Origin: Spirochaetales bacterium Spiro_05
Lineage (GTDB): Bacteria > Spirochaetota > Spirochaetia > Sphaerochaetales > Sphaerochaetaceae
Direction of reading: 5' to 3'
Assembly (NCBI GenBank): GCA_001603115.1
Contig: LVBG01000002.1
Coordinates: 1 to 47,583, forward strand
Length of the DNA: 47,583 nt
Position 1 is the stretch's first letter; the number at the start of each line of letters is the position of its first letter. Position numbers and translations under genes: made by a program. The notes under the pieces were generated by a model. That model saw only the letters and a program-made list of their open reading frames with translations, did no database searches and was not told where the DNA came from. This document shows positions 16,372 to 24,317 of this stretch, piece by piece.

Positions 16372-17919
16372 CTAATTGTTCAGGATATTGCGCATGATCT
16401 CTTCCTGGGTTGCGGTCTTTCCAGAGAGCTCTGCCGTAATCCTTCCCTCGCTCATCACATATATCCTATCACTCATACCGATGATCTCCGGCATTTCGCT
16501 GGATATCAGTATACACGCCATCCCTTGCGCAGCCAGGGAGTTGATGATGGTATAGATCTCATGCTTTGCTCCCACGTCGATGCCACGGGTAGGCTCGTCG
16601 AGGATGAGCACCCTTGGATCGGTGAACAACCACTTTGACAGAACCACTTTCTGTTGGTTGCCTCCTGAAAGATTTCCTGTCATCTGAAGAATCGTCGGCG
16701 TTTTCGTATTCAGACGCTTGCAAAAATCCTCCGCCACCTTATTCTCATCATGCTCGTTGATAACCGCCATGTTGGAAATCTTCTTCAGCTTGGCGATTGT
16801 CGTATTTTCCTTGACGTTCTGAATCATCACCAAACCCAGTTCCTTGCGATCCTCAGGTACGTAGGCAACACCATGTGAAATTGCCTTGGGAATAGTGCTT
16901 ATGTCGACAGCAGCACCTTCGATCAATGTTTGGCCGGTGATGCTCTTGCCGTATGCGCGGCCGAACACGCTCATGGCAAGCTCAGTGCGCCCAGCCCCTA
17001 CCAGACCAGCCAACCCCACCACCTCACCGCTGCGAACCGCAATGTTCACCCCATCCAGCTTTTTTCTTTCCGGATTGTCCGGATTCAGGACTGTCCAATC
17101 CTTGATCTCGAACAGGACATCCCCGATGGGATTGTTTCGCTTGGGAAACATATCAGTAATCTCCCGACCCACCATCCCCTTGATAATCCGCTCCTCACCA
17201 ATGGACACAGAGCCGTCCTTGGCTCGCTCAACCTGCAGTGTCTCGATCGTCTTGCCGTCCCGCAGGATGGTGATGGAATCAGCTACGGAGGCTACTTCGT
17301 TGAGCTTGTGGGAGATGAGTACTGAAGAAATATTGCTCTTGTCCCTCAGTTCTTTGAGGATTTCGAGCAGATGTTCACTATCTTTTTGGTTGAGTGCGGA
17401 AGTAGGCTCATCAAGGATCAGCAGTTTGGCATTCTTGGCCAGGGCCTTTGCAATCTCGACCATCTGCTGTTTGCCCACACCCAGTTTGTTCACAGGAAGA
17501 TTGGGATTCTCACGAAGCCCCACACGTTCCATATACTTCAGGGCGTCTTCTCGGGTTCTGTCCCAGTTGATGACATTGAATTTCGCCCGTTCGTCACCAA
17601 TGAACATATTTTCTGCAATGGATAGATAGGGGCTCAACGCCAGTTCCTGATGAATGATGACAATCCCAGCCTGCTCGCTCTGCCTGATACTGGAGAATGT
17701 GCAACGCTTGCCCTGGAAATAGATATCACCATCATAGGTCCCGTAAGGATACACGCCTGAGAGCACTTTCATCAACGTCGACTTGCCAGCGCCATTCTCA
17801 CCGACCAAGGCATGAATTTCGCACTCATTGACATCCAGGCTGACATCATCAAGCGCCTTTACGCCAGGGAATGTCTTGGTGATATGCTTCATCGACAGCA
17901 GTATAGATTCGTTTGGCAT
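16372..17919 (-). CDS. mmsA: Monosaccharide ABC transporter ATPase (MmsA/XylG-like)
   Basis: A 515-residue double ATPase of CUT2 sugar importers. The N-terminal domain has Walker A GENGAGKST and Walker B LLILDEPTSALN. The C-terminal domain has an altered P-loop (GLVGAGRTELAMS, with Arg where Lys is usual), signature LSGGNQQK and Walker B VLILDEPTRGIDVG. This asymmetry is normal for the RbsA/XylG/MmsA family. It lies between the binding protein and permease genes on one transcript and drives uptake by the MmsB-like channel. GGGGGG about six bases before the ATG serves as the ribosome site. Confidence 0.95.
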   Translation of the reverse strand: MPNESILLSMKHITKTFPGVKALDDVSLDVNECEIHALVGENGAGKSTLMKVLSGVYPYGTYDGDIYFQGKRCTFSSIRQSEQAGIVIIHQELALSPYLSIAENMFIGDERAKFNVINWDRTREDALKYMERVGLRENPNLPVNKLGVGKQQMVEIAKALAKNAKLLILDEPTSALNQKDSEHLLEILKELRDKSNISSVLISHKLNEVASVADSITILRDGKTIETLQVERAKDGSVSIGEERIIKGMVGREITDMFPKRNNPIGDVLFEIKDWTVLNPDNPERKKLDGVNIAVRSGEVVGLAGLVGAGRTELAMSVFGRAYGKSITGQTLIEGAAVDISTIPKAISHGVAYVPEDRKELGLVMIQNVKENTTIAKLKKISNMAVINEHDENKVAEDFCKRLNTKTPTILQMTGNLSGGNQQKVVLSKWLFTDPRVLILDEPTRGIDVGAKHEIYTIINSLAAQGMACILISSEMPEIIGMSDRIYVMSEGRITAELSGKTATQEEIMRNILNN

Positions 17920-18004
17920 TCATACCCCCCACAATATAGACCGGAACCCGATTCCACTTCAGCCTCAGGCAGATGGCACCGGGTTCGCGATCATGCAATG
18001 CAAT

Positions 18005-18028
18005 TCCGGCTTCATCAAAGAAGCCGGA
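18005..18028 (-). other. Intercistronic stem-loop after ChvE-like gene
   Basis: TCCGGCTTC (18005-18013) and GAAGCCGGA (18020-18028) form a perfect 9-bp stem with a six-base loop, nine bases after the binding-protein stop and without a U-run. It probably protects the 3' end of the binding-protein message and lowers read-through into mmsA. Confidence 0.65.
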
Positions 18029-18037
18029 CAGATACGC

Positions 18038-19135
18038 TTACAGACCAACTTCTGCAGCGGTGTGGTAGCCAGTATCGACTACTTCAGCCTTCAGGTTGTC
18101 CTTGGTTACGATGACGGACTTCAGCAGAACGGAGGGAACGATGTACGGCTTGCCATTCTTGATGGAGTCATTGTTGTAACTGGTGGTATCAAGACCCTGG
18201 GGAACTTGGCCACGCATGATCGTGTCAACAAGTTCAACAGTGGCCTGACCAAGAACGCGGGTATCCTTCAGGACGGTCGCATACTGCTCGCCAGCGAGAA
18301 TTGATTTACAGGAAGCAACAATACAGTCCTGTCCACCGACAACCGGCAGCGGCTTTCCAGCGGTCCCATATCCAACAGCTTTGCATGCTTCAAGCGTGGA
18401 AAGACTGATCGGATCGTACGGGGAAAGAATACCGTCGAGGGTCTGGTTTGTGTAATGTGCGGAAAGGAGGTTCTCCATTCTGGACATCGCAAGCTCATTG
18501 CTCCAGCGCAGGGTTCCAACCGTATCCATGCCCTTCTGGCCGGATCCAATCTTCAGCGTGCCATTGTCAAAATAGGGCTTCAGCCTATCCATGGCACCGT
18601 CGTAGAACTTGTATGCGTTGTTGTCGTCAGGAGATCCACCGAACAGCTCAATCAGCAACGGCTTCTTCGCAGGATTGTCCAGCTTCATACCCTTGATGAG
18701 GATATCTCCCATCTGCTGGCCGACTGCATAGTTGTCGAATGACAGATAGTAGTCAACATTCGGTGACTTCATGATCAAGCGGTCATAGGCAATCACAGGA
18801 ATCTTTGCTTCAGCAGCCTTTGCCAAAACATCACTCAATGCAACTCCATCAATCGAAGCGATGACGAGCACTTTTGCATCTTTGGTGATCAGGTCTTCAA
18901 TCTGACGAACCTGGGTAGGAATGTCATCATCGGAGAACTGCAGGTCGACTTTGTAGCCGAGCGCTTCCAATCCGGACTTAACTGCTGCGCCATCCTTATT
19001 CCAGCGTTCCTCCGACCTGGTCGGCATGACAACACCGATCATCCCCTTGCTTGACGAGCTTTCTGCTTTTCCTCCAGCAAAAACCATGGTTGAAGCGAAG
19101 AGCAGCACCATTACCACCACGAGCACCTTTTTCAT
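18038..19135 (-). CDS. chvE: Monosaccharide-binding periplasmic protein (ChvE-like)
   Basis: A 365-residue periplasmic sugar-binding protein of the Peripla_BP_4 / ChvE class. The signal peptide (MKKVLVVVMVLLFASTMVFA) is cleaved before GGKAESSS. The mature part begins with the family pattern GVVMPTRSEERWNKDG, followed by DLQFSDDDIPTQVRQIEDLI and IASIDGVALSDVLAKA. It is the first gene of the importer operon, with AAAGGAGG upstream of the ATG, a good promoter at 19213-19241 and LacI-type operator candidates. It should bind one or more aldoses. The symbol rests on family resemblance. Confidence 0.92.
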   Translation of the reverse strand: MKKVLVVVMVLLFASTMVFAGGKAESSSSKGMIGVVMPTRSEERWNKDGAAVKSGLEALGYKVDLQFSDDDIPTQVRQIEDLITKDAKVLVIASIDGVALSDVLAKAAEAKIPVIAYDRLIMKSPNVDYYLSFDNYAVGQQMGDILIKGMKLDNPAKKPLLIELFGGSPDDNNAYKFYDGAMDRLKPYFDNGTLKIGSGQKGMDTVGTLRWSNELAMSRMENLLSAHYTNQTLDGILSPYDPISLSTLEACKAVGYGTAGKPLPVVGGQDCIVASCKSILAGEQYATVLKDTRVLGQATVELVDTIMRGQVPQGLDTTSYNNDSIKNGKPYIVPSVLLKSVIVTKDNLKAEVVDTGYHTAAEVGL

Positions 19136-19156
19136 ACAGAGCCTCCTTTGTAATAA

Positions 19157-19176
19157 ATGCGTTATCGTTAACGCAT
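19157..19176. promoter_or_regulatory. LacI-type operator candidate O1
   Basis: ATGCGTTA and TAACGCAT are perfect 8-base arms around TCGT, giving a 20-bp near-palindrome with a central CG, typical of LacI-family operators. It lies in the leader, about 30-50 bases after the predicted transcription start and just before the ribosome site of the ChvE-like gene. Confidence 0.65.
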
Positions 19177-19212
19177 CGACAAAACCAAAGCATCAAAACA
19201 GACGCTTGATTA

Positions 19213-19241
19213 ACTCTATCATCGGTCCATTGAGTCGTCAA
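19213..19241 (-). promoter_or_regulatory. Promoter of ChvE/MmsA/MmsB operon
   Basis: On the minus strand TTGACG (19236-19241), a 17-base spacer and TAGAGT (19213-19218) form a good sigma70 promoter. The start would be near 19206, leaving a leader of about 70 bases that contains operator O1. Confidence 0.7.
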
Positions 19242-19303
19242 GGAATTTTATTAGATGGATTTACTCGATATCCTGCATGAAATATCGCCTGAAGTCATCA
19301 GCG

Positions 19304-19313
19304 GTAACGTTAC
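19304..19313. promoter_or_regulatory. Second operator-like palindrome O2
   Basis: GTAACGTTAC is a perfect 10-bp palindrome with central CG that shares the TAACG half-site with O1. It lies about 60 bases upstream of the -35 and about 140 bp from O1, a spacing that could allow a repression loop. Confidence 0.4.
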
Positions 19314-19357
19314 TTAACACACTATCCGTATCGAACAAGTTTCCATCAAGAAGCGCA

Positions 19358-19398
19358 ATAAAAAAAGGCTGAAATGACCAAAATCATTACAGCCTTTT
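19358..19398 (-). terminator. Rho-independent terminator of UPF0316 gene
   Basis: On the minus strand AAAAGGCTG and CAGCCTTTT (outer arms 19363-19371 and 19390-19398) plus inner TAATGA/TCATT pairing form a stem of about 15 bp with a six-base loop, followed by a run of T's. It lies 25 bases after the stop. Confidence 0.85.
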
Positions 19399-19423
19399 GC
19401 GTGCATTGGGCACCAATGTACCA

Positions 19424-19933
19424 TTACAGGAGGGCGTTCTGTCTCCAGCGGATATCCTCCACAACCAGATAGCAGTTCTTGTCTATCGCCCGTGATCGCT
19501 GCAACACTTTTTTTGCGTCACGTCGCTTCACCTGGACAAAGAGCAGGATTACCTGCCCATCTCTTCCCTGACCCTGAAACTCGGTAACCCGAAATCCAGC
19601 ATCCCGAAGGTTTTTGGCAACTTCCCTACCCTGCGTTGAGAATACTTTCACCACTTGGTCCCCTATCTTGAGCAAGTTTTCCAAGGTCATGCCTACAAAG
19701 GTACCGGTAGCAAACCCCAAGGCAAAAGCAAAGGCGGTAAGAGGATCGGACAGATCATTGAGAACCTTGGAAACGGCAAAGACCCAGATGAGGGATTCAA
19801 GAAAGGCGATGACAAAGGTGACAAACCGTTTGCCGCGGATAATCATCGCATGGCGCAACGTGCCAAGCGATACGTCAAATACCCTAGCCAAAAAAATGAC
19901 CAATGCCAACAGAAGGGATTCTGTGGTAAACAT
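19424..19933 (-). CDS. UPF0316 membrane protein with DUF2179 domain
   Basis: A 169-residue protein with three hydrophobic segments in the first 90 residues (LLLALVIFLARVFDVSLGTLR; FVTFVIAFLESLIWVFAVSKVL; AFAFALGFATGTFVGMTLE), followed by a soluble C-terminal domain of about 75 residues (VKVFSTQGREVAKNLRDAGFRVTEFQGQG...). This order and the RVFDVSLGTLR motif fit the UPF0316/DUF5698 family with a DUF2179 tail. Its biochemical role is not known. A weak GAGGG precedes the ATG. It has its own promoter candidate and terminator and so appears monocistronic. Confidence 0.85.
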   Translation of the reverse strand: MFTTESLLLALVIFLARVFDVSLGTLRHAMIIRGKRFVTFVIAFLESLIWVFAVSKVLNDLSDPLTAFAFALGFATGTFVGMTLENLLKIGDQVVKVFSTQGREVAKNLRDAGFRVTEFQGQGRDGQVILLFVQVKRRDAKKVLQRSRAIDKNCYLVVEDIRWRQNALL

Positions 19934-19980
19934 ACTGCTACCCTCAAATTATTCATGAAATGGATATACGGTCCATCCCC

Positions 19981-20009
19981 ACCATACGATGGAAATGAAA
20001 AAGAAGCAA
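19981..20009 (-). promoter_or_regulatory. Possible promoter of UPF0316 gene
   Basis: Minus-strand TTGCTT (20004-20009), 17-base spacer, TATGGT (19981-19986); each box matches consensus at about four of six positions. It lies between the lysC hairpin and the UPF0316 start. Confidence 0.4.
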
Positions 20010-20023
20010 TAAGTAAGGATACA

Positions 20024-20055
20024 CTCCAAATATTCCTTAATGGGAATATTTGGAG
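20024..20055. terminator. Perfect 13-bp hairpin downstream of lysC
   Basis: CTCCAAATATTCC (20024-20036) and GGAATATTTGGAG (20043-20055) pair perfectly around a six-base loop, 26 bases after the aspartokinase stop. There is no U-run on either strand. A terminator or RNA-end stabiliser role is likely but unproven. Confidence 0.5.
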
Positions 20056-20080
20056 CCATCATTAGAATTGAAGAGTATAC

Positions 20081-21388
20081 CTAGGCAAACAATGCGTTGT
20101 ACAGGCTCTTCACTGCAGCCTGCGCCTGATCAGCACTGACTCCCAGCAAAATCGAGGTGTCACTGGATCCATAGTTGAAGAAATTCAACGTGATGGAATC
20201 GTGAGCAAGCGCGGTAGTGCTCTTTGCAATGAGACCCGGCTCACCCATAACCCCCGCACCTACAATGCCTACGATTGCATGCCCGTGGTCTATCGCAATG
20301 GAATCAAGGGCGAACTCACTCTTGATGCGCTGGCACATTGCATTGAGCACACTCTCACTCGCCTGGGTGGTTTCGAAGAACCAGACAATGCTGTCCACCC
20401 CGAACAGTGAGAACGAAGGCCGGACTCCGAAGATGTGAAGCATAGTCAGCAGTGCGTGCCGGATTCCGGATTTCTTGAAAAGCATGAGTTTGCGAAGCGA
20501 CAGGCGACTGTACCCGGCCTTGGCGGAAACGCCGGCAAGCGGATGGCCATCGATTTCACGGGAAGTGACGATCATGGTACCAGGATCAAGCGGTGCATTG
20601 GTGTTCTTCACATTGATGGGAATCTTGCTTGCAATGACCGGAGCGATCGCTTCCTCATGGAAAACACCTGCCCCCACACCTGCAAGCTCGCGAACCTCAC
20701 GATAGGTCATCGTCTTGATGACCTTTGCCTGCTCAACAAGGCGGGGATCGACACTGAAAACTCCCGAAACATCGGTCCAGTTCTCATAGGTCTGAGCCTC
20801 GGCAGCCCTGGCGAGGATTGCTCCGGTGATATCCGATCCACCACGGCTGAAGGTCTTCACTTTCCCTTCACTGTCACAGCCATAGAAGCCGGGAACAATG
20901 TACTTGGTACCCTTCTTCAATACTTTCTTGAGATTGGTATAGGTTTCCTCATGCACAGTTCCGTCGTCCCTGATGACAATGAGCGGGTCGGTATCGAGGA
21001 ATGTCCACCCAAAGTAGGTACTAACCATGCGGGCGGCAAGATATTCACCGCGGCTTGCGGCATACTCGGCACCATGGCCGGCATCGATCATCTGCCTGAC
21101 CTCTTCCAGGATTGCCACAAAGGGCTTTGCATCCATGCCAAGCTCTGCAAGGATATTGGTATAGCGAACGGCGACCTTCTTGAACAGCTCACGGCACGAC
21201 TGGCCCTGTTGGACGAGTGCATTGCAGGCATAGAGCATATCGGTCACTTTCTCATCATCGCGGGTCCGCTTTCCAGGGGCCGATACGATGACAATCTGTC
21301 TCTGAGGGTCAGCATCAACAATTGATTTGACTTTCTGTATTTGCTTGGCGTCAGCCACTGAGCTGCCACCGAATTTGCATACGATCAT
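20081..21388 (-). CDS. lysC: Aspartate kinase
   Basis: A 435-residue aspartokinase, the ATP-dependent first step from aspartate to lysine, threonine, methionine and diaminopimelate. The N-terminus has the signature VCKFGGSSVAD. The kinase core contains SRGEYLAARM, FSRGGSDITGA and WTDVSGVFSVDPR. The C-terminal part (from about 300) carries two ACT-type regulatory domains, with VGIVGAGVMGEPGL in the second, so feedback control by an amino acid is expected. It is monofunctional, without a homoserine dehydrogenase part. I use the ATG at 21388, which has GGGAGG upstream; a five-codon upstream extension covers that site. No lysine riboswitch was seen in the short leader. Confidence 0.95.
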   Translation of the reverse strand: MIVCKFGGSSVADAKQIQKVKSIVDADPQRQIVIVSAPGKRTRDDEKVTDMLYACNALVQQGQSCRELFKKVAVRYTNILAELGMDAKPFVAILEEVRQMIDAGHGAEYAASRGEYLAARMVSTYFGWTFLDTDPLIVIRDDGTVHEETYTNLKKVLKKGTKYIVPGFYGCDSEGKVKTFSRGGSDITGAILARAAEAQTYENWTDVSGVFSVDPRLVEQAKVIKTMTYREVRELAGVGAGVFHEEAIAPVIASKIPINVKNTNAPLDPGTMIVTSREIDGHPLAGVSAKAGYSRLSLRKLMLFKKSGIRHALLTMLHIFGVRPSFSLFGVDSIVWFFETTQASESVLNAMCQRIKSEFALDSIAIDHGHAIVGIVGAGVMGEPGLIAKSTTALAHDSITLNFFNYGSSDTSILLGVSADQAQAAVKSLYNALFA

Positions 21389-21427
21389 GGGGAATCCTCC
21401 CACCTTTCTAGGATGTCTCTAGAGCGT

Positions 21428-21456
21428 ATTGTATTGAAGGATAGCATGTTGTGCAA
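21428..21456 (-). promoter_or_regulatory. Promoter of lysC
   Basis: On the minus strand TTGCAC (21451-21456), a 17-base spacer and TACAAT (21428-21433). The -10 is nearly perfect, and the start would be about 35 bases before the ATG. Confidence 0.65.
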
Positions 21457-21480
21457 GTGAACCTGTTTTTCTGAAAATAC

Positions 21481-21509
21481 ATGACAGACAGCGTATTCAC
21501 TGCTACTCT
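21481..21509 (+). promoter_or_regulatory. Promoter of MFS transporter gene
   Basis: ATGACA (21481-21486), a 17-base spacer and TACTCT (21504-21509), 17 bases before the ATG. It is divergent from the lysC promoter. Confidence 0.45.
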
Positions 21510-21526
21510 ACGTACAAGAGGGAATC

Positions 21527-22807
21527 ATGCAGGACTCAAAACGATCGATAGTTGCCTGGGCATTATACGATTGGGCGAATAGTGCCTTTGCCACCACGGT
21601 GATGGCAGGTTTTTTTCCGGTATTCTTCACCGCTTACTGGGCAGTGGGAGCCAGCACTGAACAGGGTACATTCTATCTGGGATTTGCCAACTCACTCGGG
21701 TCTCTCATCGTCGCCCTCCTTGCACCCTTTTTGGGAGCCATTGCGGACTGGGGAAGTTACAAGAAACGGCTGCTTGCATTCTTTGCTCTTCTTGGTTCGG
21801 TCATGACTGCCAGCCTGTACATCTTATCGGCGGGGTCTTGGCCCCTTGCAGTACTCTTCTACTCACTTGGAGTGGTAGGTTTCAGCGGGGCAAACACGTT
21901 CTATGATGCGTTGCTTCCCTTTGTTGCTTCCGAAAAAAAAGTTGATTTCGTTTCATCGCTTGGGTACTCGTTGGGGTATATCGGAGGAGGCCTGCTCTTC
22001 TTGGTGAATGTGCTGATGTACCTCAACCCCTCCTGGTTTGGCATTGGAAGCCAAGAGAGTGCCATCAAGATCAGCTTTGTCATCGTCGGCATCTGGTGGA
22101 CAGCTTTCACCCTCCCCCTGTTGTTGCTGGTCAAGGAGGAGCAGCGGGAAAAAACACTATCTCTCAGGCAGTCTATCAGAAAGGGCCTGCGAGTGACGAC
22201 TGAGACGATCAGGAGTTTCAGGAAACTGAAAACGATTGCCCTCTTTCTTGCTGCATACTGGCTCTATATCGATGGGGTGGATACCATCATCCGTATGGCG
22301 GTAAACTACGGTTCCAGCCTCAATTTTCCCAGTGACTCGCTGATCATCGCCCTCCTGATCACCCAGTTCGTTGCCTTCCCTGCAGCCCTCGGCTATTCGG
22401 CCTTCGGCAAGCGCATCGGGGTGCGTCAGGCTCTCATGGTTGCCATCGCAGCCTATATCATCATTGCCATTCTTGGTTTCTTCATGACCAAAGTCCTTCA
22501 CTTCTATCTATTAGCCATTTGCATCGGGCTTTTCCAGGGTGGTATCCAGGCTCTGTCGCGCTCCTATTACACCCGACTCATTCCCAAGGAACGCTCGGCG
22601 GAGTTCTTCGGTTTCTTCAATATGCTGGGCAAGTTCGCCGCGATCATTGGGCCGGCTCTGATGGGAATCGTCACCCTTCTCACCGGATCGACTCGCATGG
22701 GCATCCTCAGTCTGATTGTTCTGTTTGTGGGAGGGTTCCTGCTCTTGAGGAAAGTTGATGAGCAGAAGGGGCAGGCAGAGGCTGAAGCCTACCTGCATAC
22801 CAGATGA
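21527..22807 (+). CDS. MFS transporter, UMF1/Atg22-like
   Basis: A 426-residue membrane protein with about twelve hydrophobic segments. The N-terminal WALYDWANSAFATTVMAGFFPVFF is characteristic of the UMF1 (Atg22-like) branch of the major facilitator superfamily, as is GGIQALSRSYYTRLIPKERSAEFFG in the second half. Eukaryotic relatives export amino acids from the vacuole; bacterial substrates are generally unknown. AGAGGG precedes the ATG. It is divergent from lysC and upstream of a MATE gene that appears to have its own promoter. Direction of transport and substrate cannot be told. Confidence 0.92.
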   Translation: MQDSKRSIVAWALYDWANSAFATTVMAGFFPVFFTAYWAVGASTEQGTFYLGFANSLGSLIVALLAPFLGAIADWGSYKKRLLAFFALLGSVMTASLYILSAGSWPLAVLFYSLGVVGFSGANTFYDALLPFVASEKKVDFVSSLGYSLGYIGGGLLFLVNVLMYLNPSWFGIGSQESAIKISFVIVGIWWTAFTLPLLLLVKEEQREKTLSLRQSIRKGLRVTTETIRSFRKLKTIALFLAAYWLYIDGVDTIIRMAVNYGSSLNFPSDSLIIALLITQFVAFPAALGYSAFGKRIGVRQALMVAIAAYIIIAILGFFMTKVLHFYLLAICIGLFQGGIQALSRSYYTRLIPKERSAEFFGFFNMLGKFAAIIGPALMGIVTLLTGSTRMGILSLIVLFVGGFLLLRKVDEQKGQAEAEAYLHTR

Positions 22808-22818
22808 AGTGATGCTCC

Positions 22819-22847
22819 TTTACACACTTGTCAGGGTGTGGTATTAC
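22819..22847 (+). promoter_or_regulatory. Promoter of MATE transporter gene
   Basis: TTTACA (22819-22824), a 17-base spacer and TATTAC (22842-22847), 33 bases before the ATG. Confidence 0.5.
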
Positions 22848-22880
22848 TGAAGCCTCTCATACGAGATAGAAAGGAATACC

Positions 22881-24236
22881 ATGCAACAGTTGCAAGAAAA
22901 TAAGATGGGGGTTCGACCGATCCCCTCATTGGTTTTGTCCATGTCGTTTCCCGTCATGCTGAGCATGTTGGTGCAAGCACTCTACAATATCGTGGACAGT
23001 ATGTTTGTCTCCCATTACAGCCAGGATGCCCTGACTGCGGTTACGCTCGCGTTTCCCCTGCAGAACCTGCTCATTGCAGTGAGTGTGGGAACCTCCATCG
23101 GAGTGAACTCGCTGCTTTCACGAAAGCTTGGCGCAAGGGATATCGAGGGAGCACGGATGGCTGGGGGAAACGGAATCACCCTCTCGGCGATCAGTTGGGT
23201 CTTCTTCGCCCTCATCGGCCTCTTCTTCGCCAAGCCCTTCATCAGCTTCTTCTCCGAAGATCAAAAGCTGATAGCAATGGGAACTCAGTACATTGCAGTC
23301 TGCCTTTTCTTCTCATTGGCCATCTTCATCGACATCACCTGTGAAAGGATATTGCAAGGGACAGGCGACACATTCCATCCCATGATCATCCAGGGAACCG
23401 GGGCAATCGTAAACATCATCCTCGACCCCATTCTCATCTTCGGCCTTTTCGGCTTTCCTGAGCTTGGCATCCTCGGTGCTGCGATTGCCACCGTTTTCGC
23501 CCAGCATGTCTCGGCTCTGCTTGCAATATATTATGTTCGCAAAAACCGGGAAATCCGACTGACCAAAGCCTCCTTCCGCCTGAAAAAGCAGACGGTGAAG
23601 GATATCTATGCAGTAGGTTTGCCCTCTATCATCATGCAAGCGATCGGAACCATTCTCACTACCAGCTTGAACAAGATCCTCATCGGCTTCGGCACCAGTG
23701 CAGTTGCCGTCTTTGGTATCTATTTCCGCCTGCAATCATTTGTATTTATGCCTGTATTCGGTCTAAACAGCGGTATGATCCCCGTCATAGGGTACAACTA
23801 TGGGGCGAAACGGCCCAAGCGCATCACCCAGACGATCCGGGTGGGAATGGTGGTTTCACTGAGCATCATGACTGCCGGATTTTTGGTCTTCACCTTCCTG
23901 CCGCAGGTACTGCTCGGTTGGTTCAATGCTACCGATGAGATGCTGGCAATCGGAATCGTAGCCATGCAACGCATCAGCCTCTGCTTCATCTCCGCAGGTT
24001 TTTGCATCGTCCTCATGGCACTGTTCCAAGGCATCGGGGAAGGCTATGTCTCCATGATCATCTCAATTACGAGGCAGCTGGTGTTCCTGCTTCCTGCAGC
24101 CTACCTGCTCGGCCGATTCTACGGCCTCGATGCCCTTTGGTACTCATTCATCATCGCCGAAAGCGCGTCCCTCGCCCTGACCATCTTCTTCTTCATCCAC
24201 CTCTACAAGAAGCGGATCAAGAATTTGGGAGCATAA
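22881..24236 (+). CDS. MATE family efflux transporter
   Basis: A 451-residue membrane protein with about twelve hydrophobic segments arranged as two MatE repeats (about 15-175 and 240-400). The opening MSFPVMLSMLVQALYNIVDSMFVSHY and the phrase QGTGDTFHPMIIQGTGAIVNIILDPILIFG are typical of the DinF/NorM-like group. Such proteins expel drugs or metabolites using Na+ or H+ gradients. AAAGGAA lies upstream of the ATG. It ends at a terminator shared with the convergent guaA gene. The substrate is unknown. Confidence 0.93.
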   Translation: MQQLQENKMGVRPIPSLVLSMSFPVMLSMLVQALYNIVDSMFVSHYSQDALTAVTLAFPLQNLLIAVSVGTSIGVNSLLSRKLGARDIEGARMAGGNGITLSAISWVFFALIGLFFAKPFISFFSEDQKLIAMGTQYIAVCLFFSLAIFIDITCERILQGTGDTFHPMIIQGTGAIVNIILDPILIFGLFGFPELGILGAAIATVFAQHVSALLAIYYVRKNREIRLTKASFRLKKQTVKDIYAVGLPSIIMQAIGTILTTSLNKILIGFGTSAVAVFGIYFRLQSFVFMPVFGLNSGMIPVIGYNYGAKRPKRITQTIRVGMVVSLSIMTAGFLVFTFLPQVLLGWFNATDEMLAIGIVAMQRISLCFISAGFCIVLMALFQGIGEGYVSMIISITRQLVFLLPAAYLLGRFYGLDALWYSFIIAESASLALTIFFFIHLYKKRIKNLGA

Positions 24237-24270
24237 GCAACCAAGGTTTCAGCCTGCAGATACAAAAGAG

Positions 24271-24310
24271 AATCCCCGCTTCCTTGCCGATGGCAAAGAG
24301 GGCGGGGATT
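24271..24310. terminator. Bidirectional terminator between MATE gene and guaA
   Basis: AATCCCCGC (24271-24279) pairs with GCGGGGATT (24302-24310); an inner TTGCC/GGCAA pair extends it. A short T-tract flanks the stem on both strands (GTTTT on plus, CTCTTTTG on minus), so it can end both convergent transcripts. Confidence 0.75.
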
Positions 24311-24317
24311 GTTTTGG

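Noticed and set aside
21389-21480. Lysine riboswitch or T-box in front of lysC
   Set aside because: The leader from the predicted start is only about 35 bases, too short for either element, and no conserved core was seen.
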